Counted from the first letter of the stretch, positions 16,389 to 25,989 are shown. The stretch: DNA of 38,678 nt from Halomonas sp. (GCF_007692655.1 NZ_REBQ01000096.1:1-38678), one strand, 5' to 3'. Numbers and translations are program-made. The notes: generated by a model from the letters alone, not told the origin.

Positions 16389-17273
16389 CTAGTTAACACT
16401 GTGAGGTCGCTGCGTCGTGTTGCAAATCAACCGGGCAAGAGCCCTCGCAGGCTCACTTAAATGACCGCTGGCGGGGTGAATCAAACCTACATCACGGTGA
16501 AAGGTGCGTTCGCCTAAATCAATCGCACGTACCCCTGCCGGCCACTGCTGCTGCGCCATTGCCTGAGGCACTAAGGCAACGCCGATCCCTTTAGCGACTA
16601 GCTTGATAATCGCTTCTAGCTCATCGACCTCGCATACCTCCCGAACCTTACAGTGATTATCGCGAAGAAAGCGATCTACTTGCCTGCCGCCAAAGGAGGC
16701 GCGGTCGTAGCGTACAAAAGGCTGGCCGATTAATAACTCTCTCCATTGCTCGCCTTGAATATGGCAAGGCACAATTAAACGGAAGGGTTCGTGAGCGAGC
16801 GGCGTCCAGCGTAAATCGCTATGCAGCGAAAAAGGGGGGCGAATAATCACTGCCATATCCAGCTCGCCAGCATCAACCTGATTGACCAGTTCCATGGATA
16901 ATCCTGGAATCACCCGGGTGCGACACTCGCTATAGGCGCGATGAAAGCTGACCAGAGCATCCGGAAGTAGTGAGCGTTGTATAGAAGCAATAGCACCAAT
17001 ATTGACCCGCTGTGTTGCGGGTTGGCCAGTACTTGAGGCACCCAGCGTACCGTAGAGGGTGAGAAGTTCGTGGGCTTGTTGCAGTGTTTCCTGACCCCGT
17101 TGAGTCAGTATGGCGATACGGCCTTTGCGTTCAAACAACGCAATACCGAGCTCTTCCTCTAACCGCTTCATTTGTGCGCTTACTGCCGCTTGCGTCAGGC
17201 CAACCTTGTTACCCGCTGCGGCAAAGGTACCTTCCTGGGCGACTGCGATTAAGGTTCTTAGCTCCCGGATCAT
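16389..17273 (-). CDS. LysR family transcriptional regulator
   Basis: A 294-residue LysR protein. The helix-turn-helix (GTFAAAGNKVGLTQAAVSAQ, then MKRLEEELGIALF) is followed by an effector-binding domain with VNIGAIASIQRSLLP, ELDMAVIIRPP and VAKGIGVALVP. AAGGA lies seven bases before the ATG. It is divergent from the VOC gene with 132 bases between starts, so the VOC gene is a likely target; that is positional inference only. Confidence 0.9.
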   Translation of the reverse strand: MIRELRTLIAVAQEGTFAAAGNKVGLTQAAVSAQMKRLEEELGIALFERKGRIAILTQRGQETLQQAHELLTLYGTLGASSTGQPATQRVNIGAIASIQRSLLPDALVSFHRAYSECRTRVIPGLSMELVNQVDAGELDMAVIIRPPFSLHSDLRWTPLAHEPFRLIVPCHIQGEQWRELLIGQPFVRYDRASFGGRQVDRFLRDNHCKVREVCEVDELEAIIKLVAKGIGVALVPQAMAQQQWPAGVRAIDLGERTFHRDVGLIHPASGHLSEPARALARLICNTTQRPHSVN

Positions 17274-17405
17274 TGATAAATCCTTTTTGTTAATTGGCCA
17301 AATAGTTATTGATTTTATTTTCCCATACCGCGTTCTAGGATGAATATAGTCTGGCTAAATTAAAGGCCATCCATCGCCACCAAAACCAATATGCTGGAGT
17401 TAACA

Positions 17406-17831
17406 ATGAGCTTGTCACCTTTTCACTTGGCTATTCCTGTTTACGATGTCGCGCTGGCTCGGGCGTTTTATAACGATGTATTTGGCTTGGAAGAAGGGCG
17501 GTCCAGTGCACAATGGGTCGACTTTAATTTCTTTGGTCATCAGTTAGTGATCCATGAGCAGCCTAAAACACCTGGGCAAGAGAGTGCTCATACGAACCCA
17601 GTCGATGGGCACAATGTGCCGGTGCCGCACTTTGGGGTGATCTTAGCGTGGGACGAGTGGGAAGCGCTGGCTGAGCGCTTGAAAGCGCGTGATATTCAGT
17701 TTGTGATTGAACCTTATATCCGCTTTAAAGGTGAAGTAGGTGAGCAGGCCACTATGTTCCTACTCGACCCTTGCGGCAACGCGCTTGAGTTTAAAGCGTT
17801 TAAAGATATGGGCCAGGTGTTTGCCAAGTAA
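17406..17831 (+). CDS. VOC family protein (glyoxalase/dioxygenase superfamily)
   Basis: A 141-residue single-chain VOC protein with two beta-alpha-beta-beta-beta modules. [20 protein letters not shown] begins module 1 with the metal-ligand histidine; [12 protein letters not shown] in module 2 supplies the usual glutamate. [20 protein letters not shown] lies between them. The family covers glyoxalases, extradiol dioxygenases and resistance proteins, so the reaction is open; the short length and 'LDPxGNxLEFK' ending match many uncharacterised glyoxalase-like proteins. GGAG lies six bases before the ATG at 17406. It converges on the AraC gene, 20 bases away. Confidence 0.87.
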   Translation: MSLSPFHLAIPVYDVALARAFYNDVFGLEEGRSSAQWVDFNFFGHQLVIHEQPKTPGQESAHTNPVDGHNVPVPHFGVILAWDEWEALAERLKARDIQFVIEPYIRFKGEVGEQATMFLLDPCGNALEFKAFKDMGQVFAK

Positions 17832-17851
17832 GCTCGGCAATCACTTTACTA

Positions 17852-18745
17852 TTAGGCTCTCAACGCCTGCTCCTGGCGGCGATGCTGCAGCGGTGGCTCG
17901 CCAAAGTAACGCTTATAGTCACGACTAAATTGAGGGATGCTGCGGTACCCAACGGCCGCAGCGGCCTGATTGACGTTGTGATTATCCTGCAGTAGCAACT
18001 GCTGTGCCTTGATTAGGCGGAGCCGTTTTAAATACTGGGCCGGTGACGTGCGGGTGATCTGTTTGAAGTGGTGGTGGAACGTCGATGGGCTCATATTGGC
18101 CTGAACGGCTAACTGCTCCACGCTAAACTCATCAGCGTAATGTGTGTGGAGACGAGAAAGCACCTGTACGATGCGTGAATAATTGCCATGTCCCAACACC
18201 AACGCTGTCAACGCCTTGCCTTGTTCACCTTTCAATGCTTCAAAGACCACATCGCGAACCCGAGCGGCTCCCATCGTGCTGCATTCTGTCTCGCTGTGCA
18301 GCGCGCGGGCAAGGCGCAAGACGGCGTCTTGCATCCCGTCAGTCATGGCCACCGATGCCATCGGTAGCGGCGCTTGAGAATGTCCGCTTGCATCTCCCAT
18401 CGCGGTGACCATCTCACTCAACAGCGCGGGATCCAGACGTACCGAAATGCCCAGTAACGGGGCTGCAGGTGACCCATAAGTCTCGCACTCAAAAGGTAGT
18501 GGTAACGTTTGCACGAGATAATGCCCAGGGTCGTAATGTATTTCACGGTCACCCAAATAGCCCATTTTTCGGCCTTGAGCAATGATGATAAGGCTCGGCT
18601 CATAGAGAAGCGGAGTACGCAATTGATGACGGCTTAGGCAGAGCAACGACACGCCTGATAGGTGAGTGGTTGTCATGCCATCGCTATTGACGAGAGGGGA
18701 GATAACATCAGCCAGCGCATTGCCAGCCTGGGCGGTAGAGGGCAT
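17852..18745 (-). CDS. AraC family transcriptional regulator (AraC_N type)
   Basis: A 297-residue regulator with an AraC_N ligand/dimer domain (about 30-185; YEPSLIIIAQGRKMGYLGDR and LLGISVRLDPALL) and a C-terminal double helix-turn-helix (about 195-290; SVEQLAVQANMSPSTFHHHF, SPAQYLKRLRLIKAQQLL, NQAAAAVGYRSIPQFSRDYK). This arrangement is like E. coli YqhC, which activates the neighbouring aldehyde reductase gene yqhD. Here the divergent neighbour is a zinc alcohol dehydrogenase, 267 bases away, so an aldehyde-responsive switch is a reasonable guess. Confidence 0.9.
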   Translation of the reverse strand: MPSTAQAGNALADVISPLVNSDGMTTTHLSGVSLLCLSRHQLRTPLLYEPSLIIIAQGRKMGYLGDREIHYDPGHYLVQTLPLPFECETYGSPAAPLLGISVRLDPALLSEMVTAMGDASGHSQAPLPMASVAMTDGMQDAVLRLARALHSETECSTMGAARVRDVVFEALKGEQGKALTALVLGHGNYSRIVQVLSRLHTHYADEFSVEQLAVQANMSPSTFHHHFKQITRTSPAQYLKRLRLIKAQQLLLQDNHNVNQAAAAVGYRSIPQFSRDYKRYFGEPPLQHRRQEQALRA

Positions 18746-18944
18746 GAATTTATCTCTCTAGTTGCTAGGAGTCAGTGCATAATTGTGCCAATTTTTTCAC
18801 CATTTTTGTTATTTTATCACGTCAAATCGGAGTAATAGGCAAAAATGTCGTAGCTTCACTCATCGCTATCCCTGTTGATTAGGCCAATACTGTTCGCATA
18901 CCTCCCTCGCACGCGAGGAAGCAGTGCATGATTCAAAAAATACC

Positions 18945-19000
18945 ACTATTTGAAAATCAGTACTTGAAAACCAGTACTTGGAAATCAAAGTTTGAAAACA
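18945..19000 (+). repeat. 14-bp tandem array (4 units) abutting the alcohol dehydrogenase RBS
   Basis: Units ACTATTTGAAAATC, AGTACTTGAAAACC, AGTACTTGGAAATC and AAAGTTTGAAAACA follow without gaps. The last unit runs straight into GGAG, the ribosome-binding site of the gene at 19013. Consensus AGTACTTGAAAAYC. It would form part of the 5' untranslated leader or promoter. Confidence 0.7.
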
Positions 19001-19012
19001 GGAGCCCTACCG

Positions 19013-20074
19013 ATGAGCCAAGCAAAATCCTATGCGGCATTTGCTGACGACAAGCCGTTAGCACCGTTTACCTTTGATCGTCGTCAGCCGCGGCCAGACG
19101 ATGTAGCGATTGAAATTCTCTATTGCGGTGTTTGCCACAGTGACCTGCATTTTGCCCGTAACGATTGGGGAATGAGCCAGTACCCAGTGGTGCCAGGCCA
19201 TGAAATTGTTGGTCGCGTCACCTCCGTGGGTGACAAGGTATCGCGTTTTAAAGCCGGCGATTTAGTGGGTGTTGGCTGCATGGTGGACTCCTGCCGTACC
19301 TGCTCGGCCTGTAAAGATGGGGTTGAACAGTACTGCCTGGAAGGTTTTACCATGACCTACGGCAGTGAAGACCGCCAGGATGGCACCATGACCCAAGGTG
19401 GCTACTCAGATTCCATTGTCGTCAGCGAGCATTTCGTCCTGCAAATGCCTGATGGGATAGATCTGGCTTCTGCAGCGCCTATTCTCTGCGCCGGAGTAAC
19501 GACCTACTCGCCACTAAAGCACTTTGGCGTAGGTAAAGGCCATAAGTTGGGCGTGATCGGCATGGGCGGCCTAGGCCACATGGGCGTAAAACTGGCCAAA
19601 GCGCTGGGCGCTGAAGTAACGGTATTTACCCGTTCTGACGCAAAGGTGGAAGAGGCGAAGCGCAATGGAGCTGACCACGTTGTCGTTTCCAGTGATGAAG
19701 CGCAGATGGCTGCGGTCGCTGAAACGTTCGACTTTATGTTGGACACCGTGCCCGTTCAACACGACCTGAACCCTTACCTTGCGGCGCTGAAGTATGATGG
19801 CACGCATATCATCGTTGGCTTGCTTGAGCCCATTGAACCCGCCATTGAAGCATTCAATCTGGTATTCAAACGCCGCGTGGTTGCCGGTTCTTTAATTGGT
19901 GGCATTGCCGAAACCGAAGAACTGCTGCAACTGTGTGCCGACAAAGGCATTACCTGTGATATCGAAATGCTCGATATCAATAAGATCAATGAAGGCTTTG
20001 AGCGGATGGAAAAAGGCGATGTACGCTATCGCTTTGTCATTGATATGGCGACATTGAAGAATAGCGCTGCCTGA
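19013..20074 (+). CDS. Zinc-dependent NAD(P) alcohol dehydrogenase (YahK/CAD-like)
   Basis: A 353-residue medium-chain dehydrogenase/reductase. The catalytic zinc site is CGVCHSD (C41) plus GHE (H63, E64); structural zinc ligands are C94, C97, C100 and C108; the Rossmann motif is GMGGLGHMGVKLAKALGAEV. The closest familiar group is the cinnamyl-alcohol-dehydrogenase-like branch (E. coli YahK), which reduces a broad range of aldehydes with NADPH. AGGAG eight bases upstream fixes the start at 19013. A strong terminator follows. Short tandem repeats lie on both sides, and an AraC regulator is divergent. Substrate specificity cannot be read directly. Confidence 0.93.
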   Translation: MSQAKSYAAFADDKPLAPFTFDRRQPRPDDVAIEILYCGVCHSDLHFARNDWGMSQYPVVPGHEIVGRVTSVGDKVSRFKAGDLVGVGCMVDSCRTCSACKDGVEQYCLEGFTMTYGSEDRQDGTMTQGGYSDSIVVSEHFVLQMPDGIDLASAAPILCAGVTTYSPLKHFGVGKGHKLGVIGMGGLGHMGVKLAKALGAEVTVFTRSDAKVEEAKRNGADHVVVSSDEAQMAAVAETFDFMLDTVPVQHDLNPYLAALKYDGTHIIVGLLEPIEPAIEAFNLVFKRRVVAGSLIGGIAETEELLQLCADKGITCDIEMLDINKINEGFERMEKGDVRYRFVIDMATLKNSAA

Positions 20075-20118
20075 TCCGTTGGCTGCTCGCTAGCTGACAG
20101 CACTGGCTTCGTAAAATG

Positions 20119-20157
20119 AAATGGCCCGGGTCCTACATAGGACGCGGGCCATTTTTT
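20119..20157 (+). terminator. Rho-independent terminator after alcohol dehydrogenase
   Basis: AAATGGCCCG pairs with CGGGCCATTT, enclosing a second stem (GTCCT / AGGAC) and an ACAT loop; six Ts end the right arm. It could also work for the convergent lnt transcript. Confidence 0.85.
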
Positions 20158-20161
20158 GCCA

Positions 20162-20259
20162 AGTACTGCAAGCGAAGCACTTTAAAGCAGGTTCTTTGAA
20201 ACAAGTGCTTCGAGCTAAATGCTTCAAGATCAGTACTTCGATATAAGTGCTACTACGTA
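20162..20259. repeat. 14-bp tandem array (7 units) between terminator and lnt stop codon
   Basis: Seven consecutive 14-bp units start at 20162, 20176, 20190, 20204, 20218, 20232 and 20246. Clear copies are AGTGCTTCGAGCTA, AATGCTTCAAGATC and AGTACTTCGATATA; the outer units are more degenerate. The array ends exactly at the lnt stop codon (20260-20262). The core AGTRCTTC resembles AGTACTTG of the array before the alcohol dehydrogenase gene. Confidence 0.7.
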
Positions 20260-21741
20260 TCAGCTTTTTACTTCACGCTTACTACGCGCGACCACCACCC
20301 CGGGTAACAGCATCAAACCTGCTAACAACCAGACAGGCCAGCTACCCGTGCGGGTAAAGGGCGTTAGACCCTCCATGGCGTAGAACTCACCGGTAAGCGT
20401 GGCCGTTTGAAACTGTGGTATGCGATCAACAATATTACCGACAGGGTCAATAATGGCGGTAATGCCGTTACTGGTAGCGCGCACCACATAGCGACCATTT
20501 TCTAATGCTCGCAGTCGTGCCATCTGCAGATGCTGGTGGGGGCCAATGGAGGCGCCAAACCAGGTGTCATTCGATACCGTCATAATCACACCACTGTCTT
20601 GGGCACGGCGGGCGACCAGCTGTGGGTAAATAATTTCATAGCAGATAGCATTGCCAATGCTGATGCCCGCCGCCTGCATGGGGGGTTGCTGCGCATCACC
20701 TTTGGTAAACGTTGACATAGGCAAATCGAAAAAATTAATGGCGCCGCGAAGTACGCTCTCTAACGGCAGATACTCACCGAAAGGCACCAAATGCTCTTTT
20801 TGGTAGCTGCCCTCCACGTTGCCCACACCGATGACACTATTAAAGTAGCGATTCTCGATATCGCGTTGGACAATCCCGGTGAGTAGGGCGACCTCGGGAG
20901 GCAGGTCTGCTTGCACCCGTTCCAGCACCGGCCTGGCCTGGGTTTCCACCATTGGCAGGGCCGTTTCAGGCCAAATAATCAGATCCACCTCGTCGGCCAC
21001 TTCACGGGTGAGTTCGCTATAGGTGTTGGCTGCTATGCGTTGCCCTTCGGGTGTCCACTTTATAAGTTGCGGTAGGTTGCCTTGCAACAAGGCGACACGG
21101 GTAGGCTCGCTCACCGGTGTCGTCCACTGCTGGGGAAGCGCCAGCGGTATTAGCCAAATAGCCGCCAGCGGGGCGAGCGCCCACCACTGCCGACGAAGCA
21201 GTACCTCGGCGATAAACACGCCGCTCAGCGCGACAAGCAGGGAAAGCAGATAAACGCCGCCAACCGGCGCCCAGGCGGCCAGCGGCGAGTCGACATAGCC
21301 AGAGCCAAGCAGTAGCCATGGAAAGCCAGTGAACAGGTACGTACGTAACACCTCGCCTAACACCCAGGCGCCTGCAAAGCTAATAAACGCAAGCCGAGCG
21401 GAGGTGAAGCGCCGATAGAGCCAAAACGTACCCGCAAAAAATAGCGCCAGAACGACGACAAACAGGGCGGTCAAAAATACTGCCAGCGGTACTCCGGTAT
21501 AGCCATAATCGTGAATAGACACATACACCCATGACGTGCCGCTGGCGAATAGGGCTACCCCGTATAACCAACCCTTTAGGGCCGCCTGTGCAGGGGTTAA
21601 GGTATGTAATCCGACATAGAGTAGCCCGATAGCAACAGGGCCTAACCACCACATCTCAAAGGGTGAAGCGGTTAAGGTGGTAAAACCACCGGCTACCAGG
21701 GCAGCCAGCAGCTGTAACAATAACGCGGGGGTAAAACCCAT
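20260..21741 (-). CDS. lnt: Apolipoprotein N-acyltransferase
   Basis: A 493-residue inner-membrane enzyme that adds the third acyl chain to the N-terminal cysteine of lipoproteins, readying them for Lol sorting. An N-terminal half with about seven membrane segments is followed by a nitrilase-like periplasmic domain (about 210-460) and a last membrane segment. The catalytic triad is E259 (IIWPETALP), K315 (YQKEHLVPFGEYLP) and C367 (AICYEIIYP). The length matches the family (E. coli 512). It is last in the miaB-phoH-ybeY-corC-lnt series, 59 bases after corC. Confidence 0.96.
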   Translation of the reverse strand: MGFTPALLLQLLAALVAGGFTTLTASPFEMWWLGPVAIGLLYVGLHTLTPAQAALKGWLYGVALFASGTSWVYVSIHDYGYTGVPLAVFLTALFVVVLALFFAGTFWLYRRFTSARLAFISFAGAWVLGEVLRTYLFTGFPWLLLGSGYVDSPLAAWAPVGGVYLLSLLVALSGVFIAEVLLRRQWWALAPLAAIWLIPLALPQQWTTPVSEPTRVALLQGNLPQLIKWTPEGQRIAANTYSELTREVADEVDLIIWPETALPMVETQARPVLERVQADLPPEVALLTGIVQRDIENRYFNSVIGVGNVEGSYQKEHLVPFGEYLPLESVLRGAINFFDLPMSTFTKGDAQQPPMQAAGISIGNAICYEIIYPQLVARRAQDSGVIMTVSNDTWFGASIGPHQHLQMARLRALENGRYVVRATSNGITAIIDPVGNIVDRIPQFQTATLTGEFYAMEGLTPFTRTGSWPVWLLAGLMLLPGVVVARSKREVKS

Positions 21742-21800
21742 AGCGATAACCTATCTACGGTGGTGTTAAAAAATGTGGTTAATGAAGATACCTATGGCGT

Positions 21801-22691
21801 TTAGGTGGGGCTATCAACACTCTCTTTATCGCCGTCACCGGTATCGCGATACGCTTCTATCAAACGAATACGCCGTGTATCCGCATTAAGAATTACAAAC
21901 CGCCAGCTACCGAGGGTAGTGTGCTCGCCCCGACGTGGTAAATGGCCGAACTGTTGCATTACTAGGCCACCAACAGTATCAAACTCATCGTCAGAAAACT
22001 CGGTGTCAAAGCGTTCGTTAAAGTCCTCGATAGGCGTTAGCGCACGAATGACAAAGTGACCATTCTCGATCTCCCGGATGTCGTCTTCTTCGTCGGTATC
22101 GTGTTCATCTTCGATATCGCCGACGATTTGCTCAAGGATATCTTCAATAGTGATAATGCCAGCGGTGCCACCGTATTCATCGACGACGACGGCCATATGG
22201 TTATGGGTGTCGCGAAACTCTTTAAGCAGGCTGTTAAGGCGTTTTGATTCAGGAATAAACATGGCTGGACGCAAGATGTCATCCAGCTTGAACGCATCGC
22301 GCTGGGCCTGGGTCTGGGAAAGTAAAGGCAGCAAGTCTTTCACCAGCAGTATACCTTTCACATCATCCAGGTTTTCGCCAATCACCGGGTAGCGGGAATG
22401 GCCGGTTTCCTGAATTAACGGCAAGTAGCCGTCACTGGTCTGATCCAGCGCTATTGCCGAGACCTGGGAGCGGGGAATTAGCACTTCACGCACCTGCTGA
22501 TCACTGATTTCAAGCGCGCCTTCGATAATCATGATGGCATCTTGATCCAGCTTTAACTTACCTGCGGTATGGCGTAAAAACGTCATCAGCTCATCTCGTG
22601 AGCTGGGTTCGTCATTGTCTCCGGAAAGTGCGCCAAAGAGTTTCTCGAGCCAAGATTTTTGATTGGGGGTGCTCGATCGGTCTTCGCTCAT
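21801..22691 (-). CDS. corC: CorC/HlyC family CBS-domain protein
   Basis: A 296-residue cytoplasmic protein (E. coli CorC/YbeX). An acidic N-terminus is followed by two CBS domains (about 65-195; VREVLIPRSQVSAI and DEYGGTAGIITIEDILEQIV) and a C-terminal CorC_HlyC transporter-associated domain (FDTVGGLVMQQFGHLPRRGE). It is linked to magnesium/cobalt efflux and, in the ybeZYX operon, to ribosome-related stress tolerance. It lies directly before lnt and 149 bases after ybeY. That gap holds no gene and no convincing terminator. Confidence 0.94.
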   Translation of the reverse strand: MSEDRSSTPNQKSWLEKLFGALSGDNDEPSSRDELMTFLRHTAGKLKLDQDAIMIIEGALEISDQQVREVLIPRSQVSAIALDQTSDGYLPLIQETGHSRYPVIGENLDDVKGILLVKDLLPLLSQTQAQRDAFKLDDILRPAMFIPESKRLNSLLKEFRDTHNHMAVVVDEYGGTAGIITIEDILEQIVGDIEDEHDTDEEDDIREIENGHFVIRALTPIEDFNERFDTEFSDDEFDTVGGLVMQQFGHLPRRGEHTTLGSWRFVILNADTRRIRLIEAYRDTGDGDKESVDSPT

Positions 22692-22840
22692 GCGTCAATT
22701 CTCTCGTTTGCGGGCAGACAGTTGCTATCTCGTTTACTGGGTCATCAGGAAGCTGTTTTATCACTGAAGCGGGGGATAGTACCAGATTCACTGTTGGCTG
22801 ATTTAACGCGCAGGTGATCAGCGATAAAAGCTCACAGTAT

Positions 22841-23341
22841 TTAGTGATCATTACTGTCGGAATAGGGGTCGGGGATGTTCAGCTCGCTTAATAGGTCGCG
22901 CTCAAACTGCTCCATCTCTTCGGCCTCTTGATCGTCAATATGATCGTAGCCCATCAGATGCAAGATGCCATGGACGACCATGTGTGCATAGTGTTGTTCA
23001 ATCGGCTTACCCTGCGTGTGGGCTTCCTGAGCCACAACCGCGTGGCAAATCACCAGATCCCCCAGCAGTGGGATATCAAGCCCCGGCGGGCTTTCAAAGG
23101 GAAACGACAGCACATTAGTGGTGTTGTCTTTGCCGCGATACTCGTGGTTTAGCGACTGACTTTCCTGCTCATCCACAAAACGGATGGTGACTTCGCGTCG
23201 CTGGTCATCTGGGTGGTGCGCAAAGACACAGCCCACCCACTGGGTAAGCTGTGCCAGAGATGGAAGTAGAGGCTCATCGATCGCCGCCTGGCGATCAATA
23301 ATTAGCTCATTGGCAAACGCATCCATCTTGGGGTCGTTCAT
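22841..23341 (-). CDS. ybeY: Endoribonuclease YbeY (rRNA maturation factor)
   Basis: A 166-residue cytoplasmic metalloprotein needed for 16S rRNA 3'-end processing and 70S quality control. The zinc motif HGILHLMGYDH gives ligands H124, H128 and H134; NHEYRGKDNTTNVLSFPFE is the conserved upstream segment. The ATG overlaps the phoH stop codon (ATGA at 23338-23341), showing translational coupling, the usual arrangement for this pair. The C-terminal tail is short and acidic. Confidence 0.96.
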   Translation of the reverse strand: MNDPKMDAFANELIIDRQAAIDEPLLPSLAQLTQWVGCVFAHHPDDQRREVTIRFVDEQESQSLNHEYRGKDNTTNVLSFPFESPPGLDIPLLGDLVICHAVVAQEAHTQGKPIEQHYAHMVVHGILHLMGYDHIDDQEAEEMEQFERDLLSELNIPDPYSDSNDH

Positions 23342-24417
23342 CGCGAGCTATCCCATGCGCCTTCACGCGTCTGCATGCGCGCGTCACGCTCTTGCTGACG
23401 CACTTCACGACGGGCACGCTCTTCTACTTCCTGTTGAGACTCAAACATGTCGTAGGCTTCGATAATACGCTGTACTAACGGATGGCGTACCACGTCCTTG
23501 GCAGCAAAGTGGGTAACACCGATTCCTGGCGTGTCTTTTAATACATCAAGTACTTGAATCAATCCCGAACGCTGTCCCTTGGGCAAATCGACCTGGGTAA
23601 CATCGCCGGTGATGACCGCCGTGGAGCCAAAACCAATCCGGGTCAAAAACATTTTCATCTGTTCCGGAGTGGTGTTCTGACTCTCATCCAAAATGATATA
23701 GGAGTTATTGAGCGTTCGACCACGCATATAGGCCAAGGGTGCAATCTCAATTACCTGGCGCTCAATCAGTTTTGCTACCTGTTCAAAACCGATCATCTCA
23801 TACAGGGCGTCGTAAAGCGGGCGCAGGTATGGATCAATTTTTTGAGCAAGATCACCGGGGAGAAAGCCAAGCTTTTCGCCTGCTTCAACGGCAGGGCGAA
23901 CCAGTAATATGCGTCGCACTTCCTGCTGGTTAAGTGCTTCTACCGCTGCAGCGACAGCTAAATAGGTTTTCCCTGTGCCCGCTGGGCCAACGCCAAAGTT
24001 AATATCGTGTTCGCGAATACTCGACACATAGCGCTGTTGATTGAGCCCGCGAGGTTTGATCATCGTGCGCGGTGTGCGCATGATCACCTCATCGCCGCTG
24101 CCGGTGCCTTCCTCTTCTTCTTCCAGTGCTTCTAGGCCAGATTCCTGAAGGAAAAGGTGCACGGTGTCCGCGTCAAGCTCGCTAGCAGCGGTTTCGCGAT
24201 AAAGGTGTTCCAACACGTTCGCGGCGGCCTTGATGCGATTGGCAGGCCCCGCCAGTTGAAACACATTGCCACGGTTGCGCAGCGTCACTTCCAGGCGGCT
24301 TTCAATCAGCTTTAAATGCTCGTCCTGCTGGCCACAAAGGCTGGCAAGACGCAGCGGATCATTGGGTTCAAGGCTTAAAGTAATGATGCGATTGGCCTGA
24401 GGTGTTGGCTGGCTCAA
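23338..24417 (-). CDS. ybeZ: PhoH family ATPase (YbeZ)
   Basis: A 359-residue cytoplasmic P-loop ATPase, functional partner of YbeY. A KH-like N-terminal region (about 10-75) and a Glu-rich linker (about 95-110) precede Walker A GPAGTGKT (144-151), VRPAVEAGEKLGFLPGD, Walker B YIILDESQN and TGDVTQVDLP. The C-terminal tail is strongly charged (Arg/Glu), suggesting RNA or ribosome contact. It lies 99 bases after miaB with a hairpin between, and overlaps ybeY by four bases. Confidence 0.95.
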   Translation of the reverse strand: MSQPTPQANRIITLSLEPNDPLRLASLCGQQDEHLKLIESRLEVTLRNRGNVFQLAGPANRIKAAANVLEHLYRETAASELDADTVHLFLQESGLEALEEEEEGTGSGDEVIMRTPRTMIKPRGLNQQRYVSSIREHDINFGVGPAGTGKTYLAVAAAVEALNQQEVRRILLVRPAVEAGEKLGFLPGDLAQKIDPYLRPLYDALYEMIGFEQVAKLIERQVIEIAPLAYMRGRTLNNSYIILDESQNTTPEQMKMFLTRIGFGSTAVITGDVTQVDLPKGQRSGLIQVLDVLKDTPGIGVTHFAAKDVVRHPLVQRIIEAYDMFESQQEVEERARREVRQQERDARMQTREGAWDSSR

Positions 24418-24460
24418 GAGTGGGAAACCCCTCGGTTAGTGTGTGTAGTGCTCAGCTTAC

Positions 24461-24482
24461 TGCCCCGAGCACTGTCGGGGCA
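24461..24482 (-). terminator. Intergenic hairpin between miaB and phoH
   Basis: A perfect 8-bp stem (TGCCCCGA / TCGGGGCA) with a six-base loop, 34 bases after the miaB stop codon on the minus strand. No U-tract follows, so it is more likely an attenuating or mRNA-stabilising structure inside the operon than a full terminator. Confidence 0.4.
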
Positions 24483-24516
24483 ATTACCTGTGTTAATGGC
24501 AGGCTTAACTGAGCAA

Positions 24517-25860
24517 TCAATAGCGCTCCGGTGAGACAAGTTCACCGCGTAGCGAATTGGGGAATGCTTCGGTGATTTCCACATCCACAAAGTAACCGAT
24601 CAGCTCGGTAGGGTTGGCCGCGCGGAAGTTAACCACACGGTTGTTTTCGGTGCGTCCAGAGAGCTGGCCGGGATCGCGAGGCGAGAACCCGTTGACCAAA
24701 ACTCGCTGAGTGCTCCCCACCATGCGGCGGCTGATTTGAGCCGTTTGCTGAATAATGCGGTCTTGCAAAATGGCCAAGCGCTGCTTTTTTACACTCTCGG
24801 GCGTTTCATCTGGCAGGCCAGAGGCAGGGGTGCCTGGGCGTGCCGAATAAACAAAGCTAAACGAGTGATCGAAGCCAATCTTGTGGATTAAGTCCATGGT
24901 TGCTTCAAAGTCTTCTTCCGTTTCACCGGGGAAGCCGATAATGAAGTCAGAGGAGAAGCTAATGTCAGGGCGATTGGCGCGGATACGCTCCATCTTTTCG
25001 ATATATTCTGCCGCCGTATGGCCACGCTTCATGGCGTTTAAGATACGGTCTGAACCCGATTGCACCGGCAGGTGCAAGTGGCTCACCAACTCAGGAATAT
25101 CCGCAAAGGCGTCAATAAGGCTATCGGTGAACTCTACCGGATGCGAGGTAGTAAAACGGATGCGGTCAATGCCGTCTACCGCGGCCACACAGGCAATCAG
25201 TTCGGCAAGATCGATCTCGTCGCCCAGCTGGTTCTCACCACGGTAGGCATTGACGTTCTGGCCCAGTAGGTTGATTTCGCGCACGCCCTGATCAGAAAGA
25301 TGGATTACCTCGTCCATCACTGCTTCAAAGGGGCGGGAAACCTCTTCCCCACGGGTATAGGGCACCACGCAGAAAGTGCAGTACTTGGAACAGCCTTCCA
25401 TGATCGACAAAAACGCCGTGGCACCATCCGAGGTGGGCTTTGGCAGGTGGTCAAACTTTTCGATTTCTGGAAAAGTAACATCCACTGCTGCGATCTGGTT
25501 GTTACGACGGGCGTCCAGCATTGAGGGCACCCGGTGCAGCGTTTGCGGCCCAAATACCATGTCGACGTGTGGCGCACGTTTACGAATCGCTTCGCCTTCT
25601 TGGCTAGCAACACAGCCGCCAACGCCAATCACTAAGTTAGGGTTGGCATCTTTGAGCTTTTTCCAGCGCCCCAACTGATGGAACACTTTGTCCTGCGCCT
25701 TTTCGCGAATCGAACAGGTGTTTAGCAGAATGACATCGGCTTCACGCTCATTATCAGTGAGTTCGAGCTGATGAGATTCGCCGAGCAGATCCGCCATGCG
25801 GGAGGAGTCATACTCGTTCATTTGGCAGCCGTGCGTTTTGATGAAGAGCTTCTTCGCCAT
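24517..25860 (-). CDS. miaB: tRNA-2-methylthio-N6-dimethylallyladenosine synthase
   Basis: A 447-residue radical-SAM methylthiotransferase that converts i6A37 to ms2i6A37 in tRNAs reading UNN codons. The N-terminal MTTase domain holds auxiliary cluster ligands C12, C49 and C83; the radical-SAM cluster is in [10 protein letters not shown] (C157, C161, C164); a TRAM domain closes the protein (about 380-445). All ligands are present and the length is normal. A sigma-70-like promoter with a perfect TATAAT lies about 100 bases upstream, and it begins the miaB-phoH-ybeY-corC-lnt series. Confidence 0.97.
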   Translation of the reverse strand: MAKKLFIKTHGCQMNEYDSSRMADLLGESHQLELTDNEREADVILLNTCSIREKAQDKVFHQLGRWKKLKDANPNLVIGVGGCVASQEGEAIRKRAPHVDMVFGPQTLHRVPSMLDARRNNQIAAVDVTFPEIEKFDHLPKPTSDGATAFLSIMEGCSKYCTFCVVPYTRGEEVSRPFEAVMDEVIHLSDQGVREINLLGQNVNAYRGENQLGDEIDLAELIACVAAVDGIDRIRFTTSHPVEFTDSLIDAFADIPELVSHLHLPVQSGSDRILNAMKRGHTAAEYIEKMERIRANRPDISFSSDFIIGFPGETEEDFEATMDLIHKIGFDHSFSFVYSARPGTPASGLPDETPESVKKQRLAILQDRIIQQTAQISRRMVGSTQRVLVNGFSPRDPGQLSGRTENNRVVNFRAANPTELIGYFVDVEITEAFPNSLRGELVSPERY

Positions 25861-25960
25861 CGGTACCTGTCATCTATGAGTCGTCTGGGGACGAGGATGA
25901 ATGGAATATTGTCGTGCGGTTAGCAGTTATGTCTGCCTAGCCGGTATCGTGTATGGGCGC

Positions 25961-25989
25961 ATTATACGGATACAACCAACAGGCGGCTA
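25961..25989 (-). promoter_or_regulatory. Candidate sigma-70 promoter of the miaB operon
   Basis: On the minus strand, TAGCCG, 17 bases and a perfect TATAAT (25961-25966) lie about 95 bases before the miaB start. The -35 box is weak (three of six). Confidence 0.55.

Noticed and set aside
24461-24482. Full terminator splitting miaB from phoH
   Set aside because: No U-tract follows the stem and the gene order is the conserved operon; kept only as an intergenic hairpin.
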